Assembly (NCBI GenBank): GCA_964035575.1
Contig: OZ037853.1
Location: 156,501-220,500 of the forward strand
DNA: 64,000 bases
From: Rhynchopus sp. YZ270_cl-10
Lineage: Eukaryota; Euglenozoa; Diplonemea; Diplonemida; Diplonemidae
Direction: 5' to 3'
In this document: in pieces, positions 54,230 to 64,000 of the stretch
Layout of the letters: each line of letters begins with the position of its first letter
Numbering within the stretch: position 1 is the stretch's first letter
The notes under the pieces: generated by a model
What the model was told of the DNA's origin: nothing
Database searches by the model: none
The model's input: the letters and a program-made list of their open reading frames with translations, nothing else
Translations under genes and position numbers: made by a program

Positions 54230-57170
54230 AAAGTATCCCAGAATAAAGAAAATTAACGTGCCTCTCTCATGCGAGACATAGTTGCCACTCAGAAAATTCT
54301 TTGTTTTTTTTTTGAAACCTTGGTTGTATTAGTGTAGCCCTAGAGTGTGCTCCACTATACCTTATTTTTGTGCTACAGACACACTCCACTCCACAGGAGC
54401 AATGGTTCTACGTTACCGAACTGACCCACATCCCCATCTGCTCTGAAAAAAAATTCACACACAGCACACACAACACACACATTTTTTGGGAAACATATTC
54501 ATGCAAGAATTACCCCATTTCTAGTTATCAAACACACACACACACACACACCCCCTGAGGCAACCTTCCACCCATAGGAACTACTCGCAGCTTTCAAACT
54601 CAGACAACACAGACTCAGACACACACACACACACACACCCCTCGGAGAGGGGGAAAAAGAAGCACAAAAAGAAAAGTTTATAAGATGATCCTAAGCCTCT
54701 CGTGCTTAGTCACCTTATCATACAAAAAAAGAGCAAGGACCGAAGCTAAGAAACGGGAAAAAAAAAAAATGGCGCAAAAAAAAAAAGAGTTAGTTTCTGT
54801 GCTGTTGCAGACTCAAGAGATGGGAGCGGCGAGGGAGGAGGGGGAAGATGGGGAGCATGGGAAGGAACGGTTGTGGAGGGGGGGACGTGTAAGCAAGCGA
54901 CCTCCCTAACTAAGAGGGGAATAGGGGGAGACTTCACACAAAAAAAAAAAAAATCAAGGGAGGTAGCCTGGTAGACCCCAAAAACAAAACAAAAAAATAA
55001 AGCAGAGAAAAGCCGGTGCGACGATCCTCAGCCCTACGGGCACCTTTTTTCGCAATAAAAAAAAAGAGAGAAAAAACGAAAAAGAAAAAGAAAAGAACAA
55101 TACCCATAAAGGGCTGCACACAGAATATATCTTCACACACCCTCTTCGCCAGCTTGCTTCCATTTTCACTGCCTATGTTGTACTATCCTATCACCCGCTA
55201 AGCAGTCAACGAAAAACAGATCATTGCAGTACAAGGTAGCACCACCTTGTGTGAATCAAGCAACTGGAGGGGTGTATGTGCGCCTTTTTTCTTTTTTTTT
55301 TTTTGAAAACTTGGTTGTATTAGTGTAGCCACCCTAGAGTGTGCTCCACTTTTTTCGAAAACTTTGACAACGTGTACTCTTTGTCACCCAGACCTGTGTG
55401 TAGCATACAATAAGACTCTCAAGGTATTGTAGGTGGTGCTATGCAAATGGGACATCAGAGAGGGGGGCGGCGGGGGGGAAGTTATTTGCTTCAAACAAAA
55501 AGAGTTTTGAAAAAGCGGTTGTGTTTCTTGGTTTCTTGCTATTTCGTCATCAAGAAAAAGAAAAAGAAAAAAGAAAAAAGAAAAAGAAAAAGGGTAGGGC
55601 CCGTCGGATGCAGCTTATTGTTCGGGAGGGGGGGAAATAATACAGATAAGTGCACCAGACAGGGAAGCTCGCGACTATTCACGTTTTGGTTTGTTTGTTT
55701 GTTTTTTTTTTTTTCTGTTTTGGTCAGGGTAGTAGCTTGAAAGGTGCACTTTTCAAATGTTGCTGGTTTGCTGGTTTAGAAAAAATTTTCCCCGGTTAAA
55801 AGCGGTCGTCGCGCGCTTCGCGCGCGCCTCCCTGCCAACCACAGAGTGGAGAGGCGAAGGGTAAATTTTGCAAGACAACAAAGAAAATGGAATATAATCC
55901 TGTGTTAACGGAGCTTGGTCTTGCACCTTACGTTCCACTAACCGTACAAAGCCAATATGTCTTCCAGAAGCTGTTACAACGGTGGGTCATTTTGAAAAAA
56001 TGGCCAACTTTTGCAGCTTTGGTCAAGTTGCATTTGTGGCCACAAAATGCAAGGGGGTTCCCTAAGAAGACTTTGGAAACTCTATTTTTTTGCGGAGCAA
56101 AAAAATAATAGAAAGTGGCGCCGCAGGCGAAAAAAATTAGGGTATAGTGCAAAACATGCAGCTTTACACCACAGAGTCACTCAATGAACCCTTTTTAGGG
56201 GTTCGCTTACGTGTGAGGCTTTCTCTTCTGTGAGTAAGAAAGTGGTGCGGGGCGACGAAAAACTGAATCCCGAATCCCACTTTTTTTTTTTATTTTTCCC
56301 CAAACCAGTAAACCAGCTTGTTCTGGTTTTGAAACCAGCAAAAGTACCCAAGCTATTTCCCTGGTTTTGGTTCTTTTAAAAATTACGTCATGTGTAGACC
56401 ACCCTGTGGATGTCCAACACTGTTGTGTGCTGTGTTTTTTTTTTGTTTTTTTTTGTTATTTTTTTGGTTGTGTTTTTTTGCTGTTTATTTTTGTTTTTTT
56501 GTTTTTTTTTTTGCTTTTTTTTCAGGGAAATAGCTTGGTTTTCCTCCAAAATCAGGAATTATGCGAAAACGAAATTTTTTTTTTCGCCCGGTAGAAAGCG
56601 GTCGTTGCGCGCTTCGCGAGCCTCCCTGCCAGCCACAGAGTGGAGAGGCGAAAGGTCAATTTGCGAGATAACAACAAAAAAAAAGGAATGTAATCCCTTA
56701 TTACGGAGCTTGGTCTTGCACCTTACGTTCCACTAACCGTACGGGAAAAAATAAACGGCGCCGCAGGCGAAAAAAAAAATAGGGTACGGTGTAAAAATGC
56801 TGGTTTGCAACCACAGAGTCACTCAACAAACCCTTTTTTGCGGAGCAAAAAAGGAAAATGGCGCCGCAGGCAAAAAAAAAATGAGGGGTACGGTACCTCT
56901 GCAAGCGCAGCGAGCGAAAATTTTAAGATTCCATCATTCCAGTCATTTGGGAGATCTGGGGGGTCGGGCGAGGGGGCCCCAAAAGTGCCCAAAAATCCCC
57001 TTTTTTTTTTTTTTTTTTTTTTCCCCCAAAAATCCAGAATTATGCGATGTCGCATAATTCGGTATATGGAGCTATTTCCCTGTTTTTTTTTCATATTTTT
57101 TTGTCGTTTTTTTTTTTCAAAAAAAAATTCGGTAAAAATGTTGTAATAGTGTAGTACCCACCCTTTTGTT

Positions 57171-58286
57171 CATACAATGCAACGAGGCCGAGTCGGCCTC
57201 GCCAAGGCCTGAAAATAAATACTCAGGCGTGCCTGAGGCGTACTCGGGATTAGTTACGTTTAAGTACGCCTCAGGCACGCCTGGGTATATTTATATTTCT
57301 TACCAGCATTTTGGTCAGGAACAAAAAAGTATTTACCCCCAAATTTTGTGGTTTTCGATTCAGAGGTAGCAAAATCTTTCAAATGCGGGGTCGCACGATG
57401 AAAAATGCGCCTCTGGGCCGAGCGAGTCGAAAAAATGAAAAGGGTTCGCTCAGCTTTGGTGCTGATGATATATATTTAAATAAATTTTTGGTGGTACCTT
57501 CGGGTATTTCATTGATTCAAGAATTATTGTTAACAAATCTCGGGGGTGCTTTTCGACTGGGTCCCTTCGGGGCCCAACTTGATGCAAGACGGAAGAGGCT
57601 CATACAAGGCTGGATCCTCTAACACTAGAGGGATCTCATCGAGATCCCAGAATTTTACACAGGCCTCCTTGATCCACAGACCACAGCTCTATTTTTAGTA
57701 CAACTATGGGGTGACCAAAGGACTTTTTTATACTTTTTTATACCCGAGGTATGACTCATCTTCTGCGAAGCCTCTTTTTAGGAGTCAGTTTACTGTAAGC
57801 AGTAACCATGATATTTTTCCACTAAAAATATCTTGCGACCCCGCAATTTTCTCAGCAGGACACCGAAAGTTGATTTCAGCACATTTCAGGGGGCGGAGGA
57901 AATACATGGCATGCCTTAGAAACGTGGTGACCTGTGCATAATAATTTTACATATCAGCAGAAATATGAAACCGAGTATACTTTCCCCTGGTTTTTGGTAC
58001 AAACTTAAAGTCACGCATTTTTTGCTAAAAAAATTGTCCGACCCCGGAATTTTTTCAGATCGCTCCGGAAATGCATCAGAGGCCCTTTTTGCGGGGGGGA
58101 AATACACACCAGGCGCCTGAAACGCAAGTATACGTTGATATATACTCAGGCGTGCCTGAGGCGTACTTAAACGTAACTAATCCCGAGTACGCCTCAGGCA
58201 CGCCTCAGTGACGCCTCAGGCACGCCTCAGATATATTTTCCAGATACGAGTATTTTCAGGCGTACCCGGCCTCGTTGCATTGTATG
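57171..58286. mobile_element. 1.1-kb non-autonomous DNA transposon with 6-bp target duplication
   Basis: Perfect ends CATACAATGCAACGAGGCCG and complement, flanked on both sides by TTTGTT (57165-57170 and 58287-58292). Subterminal blocks of GCGTGCCTGAGGCGTAC and inverse copies lie inside each end. No transposase frame in 1116 bp. Well-preserved ends and target duplication suggest a fairly young insertion. Family not assigned. Confidence 0.88.
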
Positions 58287-59156
58287 TTTGTTTGCTTGTT
58301 TTTTTTTTTTTTTTTTTTTTTTTTGTTTTTTTTATATCAGCCAAAATCTGCTTATTAGACGCTCTATAAAAGCCTGTTTTTGGAGCAATTTTAAAGTGAT
58401 ACGCGGAAGCCAAAAAAAATGTTGCGACCCTGGTGCTACCGATCTGCTGTCGGGGACATGTCAATATAGGGGGGTGTGTCATTTTCCCCTGTAAACCTTG
58501 TGTCAAGGACATGTCAAGGACCTGTCAATATGGGCCCTTTCGGGAACACCAGACCCGGGTTTTTTCCAGATTTCTCCGGAAATAACACTACGCACCTTTT
58601 TTGGGGGGGAAATACACACACCTAGTCGCAAACGCTTTGTGGGCGTTGATGACACAGGGATTTTACCGATCGCCAGGCCCAAGCAAATTCTAGAGAAAAA
58701 AAAAATATTCTTGGAAAGATCGGGTTGCAAAAACGTTCAATTCCAGGGTCGGACGCTCAAAAAATATGCATCTGGGGCGAGTGAGTGGGTCGGGAAAAAG
58801 TATACACGGTTGTAACAGATTTTGGCTGATATACTTTTTATTTTTTTATTTTTGTAACTCCGCATTTTCTTTGCTTTTGTGTTGTCTTTTCGGACACACA
58901 GACACACACACCCTTTTGGGGCCAATGTTCTGCTTTCCGAGGAACTCCCTACACCTGCTTTAAAACACCCACATTTCTTTATTTTCTTTTCTGAAAACTT
59001 GGTAGTATTAGTGACACCCGAGGATGAAACTCCACTTCTTTTTTTGAAAAAATATTCGGTTACATTTCACGCCCCATGGAAATATTGTTATCACTTGAGT
59101 GTCGACACACATCTGTTGGACTGAGAGAGTGTGTCACTACAATCACCCTCAGCGCA
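58287..59156. other. Spacer with inverted GACATGTC-rich repeat
   Basis: Includes a poly-T run, the inverted copy of the 6.1-kb repeat (about 58436-58552), and a TTGGTAGTATTAGTG-type repeat at about 58994-59036. No supportable gene. Confidence 0.55.
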
Positions 59157-61528
59157 TCACGGTATCACATCCTTGACCCACTTTTCAGCGTCATAGGTGG
59201 ACACTAGGTTGGGGTCAGTATGGTACGCGTTCATCCACCCAGCAAGGCCACCTATAAGCACGAATACCTGATGATGATGATGGTTGTTATTTTTAATTTG
59301 ATAAATTGTTGGAGTAGTGTAGTTGCCTCGGTTGTGTTGCCACAGTTGTGCAAATCTCCACTGTCAATTTCAATGATTTGAAAGGTGTATGCTTTTTTGT
59401 GAAGGGGGATACGAAGTATGATTCCACGCAATGCTAAAAAAAGGAAATTGAACACCGTACCCATACTCCCAGCCTTTTTTTCCGTTTTTCTAATCCCGGG
59501 GGCGGGTTGGAGTAGCGCCACACTTCACCGACAGGTCGAGGTGTGTGCGTTTCACCACAACCTCTCCCTTTTGTCTTTATTGTTTGTGGCACCCATATTT
59601 CCTCATACCTGCGCATTCGACCCTAGGTCACGAAGGGCTTGAAGAACAGGGGCAGCTGCAGACACATCGAGATCACCTTGCTGGGCAGAGCAGAAGACTA
59701 CTAAATCCGTCTCCGTGAGCTTTGCTGCAACCGATTCGGGGGACTGCATCACTTGGTCACAGGGGATATGGAGGCACCCGGGGATTGTACCGCCGTCCTG
59801 CGAGCTGCGCACATCGACAAAGGCAGCGGAGTGCGGCCGACTGCGCACCAGCAACGCGAGCTCCTGCCTCGACAGCGCCAACGGCGCCTCAGGCACAACC
59901 ACCTCGAGCTCAGGCGACTTGCTCTTCAAGGACCCTCTTGCCCGCGGCACCATGCCCCAATGCGCTGGCGCAAACCCCTGCACCAACGGCGTCTCGTGGT
60001 ACGAATGCACCCACTCCTTCATCCCACCGATCAACACAAACACCCTCGCATCGCTGCCGTTGTCATGCAACCACTGCATGGCCGAGGTAGCCACCGTCTC
60101 ATCCAAATCAGGAGACACTGCGGAGACAAAGATGAGGGACTGCAGATCGGTCCAGGTCGAGGCGTACTTTGCGACGTTCTCGAGGATGAGCGCGCCTGGG
60201 ATGTTCACGGAGTCTGTGATGTACCCTCCTTCGCGGGTGTCGCGTACATCTACAACGGCGCTCTTTGTAGCGCGACGTGGTGATCCTTGGCTGCCTCGGA
60301 GCATGACTGCGACTTCCTGGTGTCCGATCTTGAGCGGCGCTTCGGGGACGTCGATCTGCATCTTTACTCCAGAGGAGCTCATGCGACGATTCTGCCAGAG
60401 GGTGCTGTTCGCGCTGGATTGGCGTTGTGGCGCGCTGTGCGGGGACCCCCCACCACCGTTGCTCCCGAGAACGGACTGACGCTTTTCGTTGAGTAGATGC
60501 GGCTCATACTGTGTGACAAGCTTTTCATTCGATGCGTAGCGCTGCAGCCACGTCTTCAGCCCTTCAATCAGAATGAAAACCTGCGTCTCGCTTCCCAGCT
60601 CCTGAAGTGCCTGCATGATGTGCACAGCGCTGGTCTGGTCCAGATCGGGGGACACATATGACAACAGAATCACCGCATGCTTATCTTTCCATTGTTCAGC
60701 AAACGCGCGAGCCTGCGCAGCCAGGCGGTCATGAGGGACATGAATCGACCCGGGAATATATCCTCCCTCCCGCGAAGGACGCACATCAACAATAGCAGAG
60801 TCTTGATGCGCTTCTAATACCATGACAGACAAGGTGACGCAGGTCATCTGACTTGGCGCTTCTGGTACAGCAACCTTGAGGCCTTTGAGCGAGCCCTTCG
60901 CAGATTTGAGTCTGCTAATACCCCATACCTTGGAGTCGTAGTTTTCAACAAGCGTGGAGTCGTTTGCGTAAGTGTCCACCCATCCCACGATGCCGCCCAT
61001 GAGTGTGTAGACCTGCGGCGCTTTGCCCTGCTGCTGTTGATAGTACTGTACAATGGGTATCGCAGCAGTCTCGTCTAGGTCTGGGGACTGCGCGGAGGCG
61101 AAGACGATTGCATCAGAGTTCTGCCATTCTTTGGCGAGAGTGGCGCAGTTGGTGACAACGTCCTGATAGGGGATGTGCACGGCGCCGCGGATGCTGCCGC
61201 CTTTGTTGGCACCAAGCTCGCGGACATCAACTACTTTGACAAACGTGCTTGAGTCTGGGCTGCGGAGGAGTGGTGCTAAACACGCGGCGTTCATGCGTTC
61301 TGGTGTTTCTTCGGGGACAGTGATAACCATTGTGGTGCTTGCACGGCGATTAGAAGGGGAACTGCCACCAGCCCGCCTCGACTTCTTGTCTACATCCGCG
61401 AAGAATTCTGATAAGAACAGCGCAGCATTGTCAGGCTTCGCAGCAACAAGCGCCTGGATGCCTTGTTCAAACAGCGAGGCGATGCCGATATCGTTCAGCC
61501 ACGTCTGCGCATCCGCGACCCCAGGCAT
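59157..61528 (-). CDS. DPY30-like/four-rhodanese-domain protein, two exons
   Basis: Exon 1 is 61528-59609 and exon 2 is 59267-59157, about 676 aa. Residues about 8-45 resemble the DPY30 dimerisation motif (WLNDIGIASLFEQGIQAL...KPDNAALFLSEFF). Four rhodanese/CDC25-like domains follow, each opening VPEAP or similar and containing VDVR and a GGxxxG strand. At the active-site loop the catalytic Cys is Ser in every domain (FASAQSPDLD, LLSYVSPDLD, FVSAVSPDLD, FCSAQQGDLD) and the loop Arg is missing, so all four are predicted inactive. Domain 4 is cut by the intron: NAQ joins VFVLIGGLAGWM exactly as in the other domains. The frame stays open upstream to 61570 without an ATG. Likely a scaffold; DPY30-type motifs are common in ciliary proteins (inference). 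Confidence 0.88.
59268..59608 (-). other. Intron (341 bp) of the rhodanese gene, repeat-bearing
   Basis: Donor GTATGA, acceptor ATCATCATCAG, phase 0. It contains a GTTGCCTCGGTTGTG repeat (59297-59364) and a retroposon-related CGCCACACTTCACCGACAGG segment (about 59505-59570), both dispersed elsewhere in the window. Removing it restores the fourth rhodanese domain without a gap. Confidence 0.9.
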
Positions 61529-62279
61529 AGCGGCCCTCTGCTCCTCCCACTCCTTCAACCGCGAATCCACTTTAAATCCGGTAAAGAGAGAGGATAAACA
61601 CTAATCCAAGGAAGCAAGGGTAATAAATCAAAGCGGGAGGAGGAGGAAAGAGAGTGACAGATGGGAGCGGGGGGCAATGGAAACGTTGGCAAAAAAGGGG
61701 GTTTGCAGGGAAGGGTGGTGGTGGTGTGGGAGGGAGGGGAATGCAGAAGTGGGGAGTGTTGGGGGTGTAGGAGGAGAAGGTGGGTGTGTGTGTGTTAAGG
61801 TGTACTGTTCGATGATTTTTTGGTGTTGATGGTTGGGGTTGATGGTCGGGCACCCTAGGCACATACCCGATGCGAGTCGCATTCTCGCACAATTCTCTCA
61901 TTCTCGCACGACCAAAATCCTTCTCTACGTGAGCGAGAATGATTCTCGCATGCGACTCGCATTGAGTGTATGCCTAGGAAGCCATACGGAAGGTCAAGCC
62001 GCGGAGATCCTGAGCCGGAGACAGACCTACTGGAAAAGCAGAAGAGGAACGGCAACCAAAAGGTAACCAACCCCGAACAATGATGAAAAAGAGTGTGGGG
62101 AAGGGGAGAGGGTTCTTAGTAACTTTGATACAGCATAAAGCGATGAGGGGGACGCAAGGCAGAAACACACGACAACATGCAGGTATGATAGTACCTGTTG
62201 TAAACACCTAAGACGCAAACAAAATTCGCGAACGAAAAAAGAGTTTTTCTGCGAAGTGTGTGGTGAGGGATAATAAAAC
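61529..62279. other. 5' region of the rhodanese gene and spacer
   Basis: The minus strand is markedly pyrimidine-rich from about 61850 to 61600, with candidate acceptors GGATTAG (at 61601) and TTTAAAG (at about 61570). At 61870-61970 an imperfect inverted repeat of GCGAGAATGATTCTCGC type occurs. No other gene seen. Confidence 0.5.
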
Positions 62280-63215
62280 ATCAGTCCTATTCGTGGTCAT
62301 TTACCCCCCCCCCCTAAATTTACCCCCCCCCTTATTTTACCCCCTTTTTCAGAAAAAAACGGTTCAGGCCAAAATAACATGGTAATTTACCCCCCCCCCT
62401 TATAATACCCTGTTGTGGCTGGTACTTTACCCCCCTGGGGGGGTAAAGTACCAGCCACCAGGTAATTTTTGGGTAATTATCGCCGCAACACGCCAGGTGG
62501 TGTTTTGTCACGAGTGACCTAAACCCACGAGCGAAGCGAGGGGGTTCAGGGAACGAGTGGCAAAACACCACCTGGCGTGTAATTATGGGGTAATAGTTTC
62601 ACTTAGTGCAGCGCATACCTGTTTTGTTTTATGGTTTGCTGGGAGGGGCTGATGTGTTCAGCGGGTCGTACATCCGGAGACTGTAGGACTCGTCTGATTT
62701 GAAGCTGGAGACAAGCTCGAAATGAGGAAAGGGGTAAAGTGCAAATAATCTTTCACCCTGTTTTACATCACGTGTGCAGGTAGATGGGTGCAGGTGGGTA
62801 CGTTTGTGCTGCGTGGGCGATACGTTTGGGACACCTCACGGAATCTGAGGCAACACCGTGATCCCTGACCAGTCATGGTTCAGGCACGGGCAGAAAGATG
62901 ATGTGGATGATGTGGATCCATGATGCATGACTGCTTGCGATGTCGCAAGGAAGTGAGGAATTTTTTTCAGATGACACATTTGTCATGAGAGCATGTGTCG
63001 TCACACTGTGTTGTGCAAAATTTTACCCCACCGTGTATGAAAAAGTCCCCCCTTCCCACCCAAAAACATGACCTAACCCATAACATGGTAATTTACCCCC
63101 CCCCCTTACCCCCTCATTTACCCCCCCCCCCTTATTTTACCCCCTTATTTCCAAAATTTCCGGTTCACCGACCCAAAGGGGGGGGGGGGGGTAAATGACC
63201 ACGAATAGGACTGAT
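62280..63215. mobile_element. 936-bp inverted-repeat element with C/G-run ends
   Basis: Ends ATCAGTCCTATTCGTGG and complement, each followed inward by TCATTTACCCCCCC-type runs. Inside are a hairpin with arms ACGCCAGGTGGTGTTTTG (about 62490-62580) and a second palindrome around CCCCCTGGGGGGG (about 62418-62452). No coding capacity. Target duplication unclear. Confidence 0.75.
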
Positions 63216-63581
63216 TATGAAAAACCGTCCACGATCACTTTTCAAGATTCATTTCCGATTTGGTTTTCTCCTCACAGAAGAAGTATGCGAACAAAGAACT
63301 GACCCACCTTAGACACCTAGGCTAGGCATGGTCTACAGTGAGCTACAGAAAGGAGCTTTTTTGAAAAGGGCTTCATGAAAAGTATCAAAATCGTCCAGGG
63401 GGAAAGAAAAAGGGGAAAACAAAAAAAGTGGTACGTTCCCTGCCCACCCGCAGCCGCTTGCAGCAGCGTTTCCAGCTCTGTTGCCTGCAGTGCTTTGCGG
63501 GAGGAGTGGCCTGTGAGGGTGTGCGTCGTGCAGCTTCGAGGTCGCAGTGCGCAGCTGGCGGCGTCACTCTGCGTGTCTCAG

Positions 63582-64000
63582 TCACTCGCAGGATTCCTCA
63601 AGTGGTTCGTCTCTGCTGCGTTTCGGACGGGATTCAACCACTAAATGCCCCAGTTGGTTCCTCACTGTGTTCGACACAACATCGCTGCAGCCGGTGAGGT
63701 AGATGCTCTCCAACGAAGTGCATCCATCAAGAAATTCGCAGGAGTCAATCTCTGTGACACTGCGCAGTGGTGATAAGTCCAATGTACGCAAATCACTGCA
63801 TCCAGAAAGGAAGCTGTTCCCAATGTGTGTAACATGGATCAACCCAGACAGGTCGATGCTTGTCAACTCAGTGCACAATGTAAGAAAGCCGTGCCCAATA
63901 TGAGTCACAACAGACTCAGCACTCAGATCAAGACTCGTCAACGATGAGCACCACATGAAGTACTCAGGAATCACCGTCGCAACCTCCGCCTGCAGAAGCA
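63582..64000 (-). CDS. Ubiquitin-fold/LRR paralogue 6 (partial, runs off the window)
   Basis: Only the 3' part is inside the window: the end of the helical linker (LLQAEVATVIP), about four LRRs (SAESVVTHIGHGFL..., SGLIHVTHIGNSFL..., SPLRSVTEI...) and the tail with the KRSRDEPLEESCE variant. The usual RKRLR end is lost because the stop comes earlier, so the second basic cluster of the tail is missing. The conserved 3' flank (GTGTGCGTCGTGCAGC) follows. Whether the 5' part is intact cannot be seen. Confidence 0.8.
   Translation of the reverse strand, partial: LLQAEVATVIPEYFMWCSSLTSLDLSAESVVTHIGHGFLTLCTELTSIDLSGLIHVTHIGNSFLSGCSDLRTLDLSPLRSVTEIDSCEFLDGCTSLESIYLTGCSDVVSNTVRNQLGHLVVESRPKRSRDEPLEESCE

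Larger units (their letters stand above)
50400..57170. other. Gene-free repeat region right of LSM4
   Basis: No supportable gene. It carries GCGAGCGCAGCGAGCGGA-type phrases (50989 and 51777), a repeated GGCGAAGCCACGGTACGC (51310 and 51430), retroposon-like copies (52767-52960 and 53932-54229), CA-repeat runs (54530 and 54620), TTGGTTGTATTAGTG repeats (54313 and 55303) and GGCGCCGCAGGC-type repeats (55890-56195 and 56690-56920). Confidence 0.6.

Noticed and set aside
61529-61570. Rhodanese gene start at 61570
   Set aside because: The codon there is GTG with no in-frame ATG before a stop. The first ATG is at 61528. An upstream coding exon remains possible.

Overview
The window looks like nuclear DNA of a microbial eukaryote (protist). 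It holds an LSM4 gene and a multi-rhodanese gene, each split by one GT-AG intron; a membrane protein with a degenerate class III cyclase domain; a very large ankyrin-ADP-ribosyltransferase-NACHT-WD40 protein; and a family of ubiquitin-fold/leucine-rich-repeat (LRR) genes. Gene density is low. The rest is AT-rich, homopolymer-rich sequence full of short inverted-repeat elements, dispersed repeats and satellites. I see no bacterial operon, CRISPR array, rRNA or credible tRNA.

Two global features stand out. All 14 gene or pseudogene loci I can support lie on the minus strand. Nearly every one with a readable 5' end has a pyrimidine-rich tract followed by a CAG 13-54 nt upstream of the ATG. Together these suggest directional gene clusters with trans-spliced (spliced-leader) 5' ends, as in Euglenozoa. 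The GT-AG cis-introns would fit a diplonemid or euglenid better than a kinetoplastid. This taxonomic reading is inference. Introns in the 5' UTR are the alternative.

Layout: 1-1.5 kb repeats; 1.5-3.3 kb cyclase-like membrane protein; 3.6-5.7 kb two Ub-fold/LRR genes (the second frameshifted); 5.9-16.6 kb gene-free repeats, including a 4.6-kb element with 0.8-kb inverted arms; 16.7-23.1 kb three more Ub-fold/LRR genes (the last frameshifted); 24.0-29.3 kb the intact Ank-ART-NACHT-WD40 gene; 29.7-31.1 kb a decayed ammonium-transporter/ankyrin fusion; 31.5-32.7 kb a Ub-fold/WD40 gene flanked by debris of its own paralogues; 33-43.5 kb gene-poor repeats and two perfect satellites; 43.5-48.2 kb a degenerate second copy of the NACHT gene carrying a clean inverted-repeat insertion; 49.4-50.4 kb LSM4; 50.4-59.1 kb repeats; 59.2-61.5 kb a DPY30-like/four-rhodanese gene; 62.3-63.2 kb an inverted-repeat element; and from 63.6 kb to the window edge the 3' part of another Ub-fold/LRR gene.

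Functional picture (inference): about half the loci belong to a locally expanding set built from interchangeable modules: a ubiquitin-like N-terminus joined to LRRs or to WD40, and ankyrin joined to ART-NACHT-WD40 or to an ammonium transporter. An N-myristoylatable STAND NTPase with a complete ART catalytic set, beside LRR genes that vary in repeat number and decay often, is what an NLR-like recognition/effector repertoire would look like.
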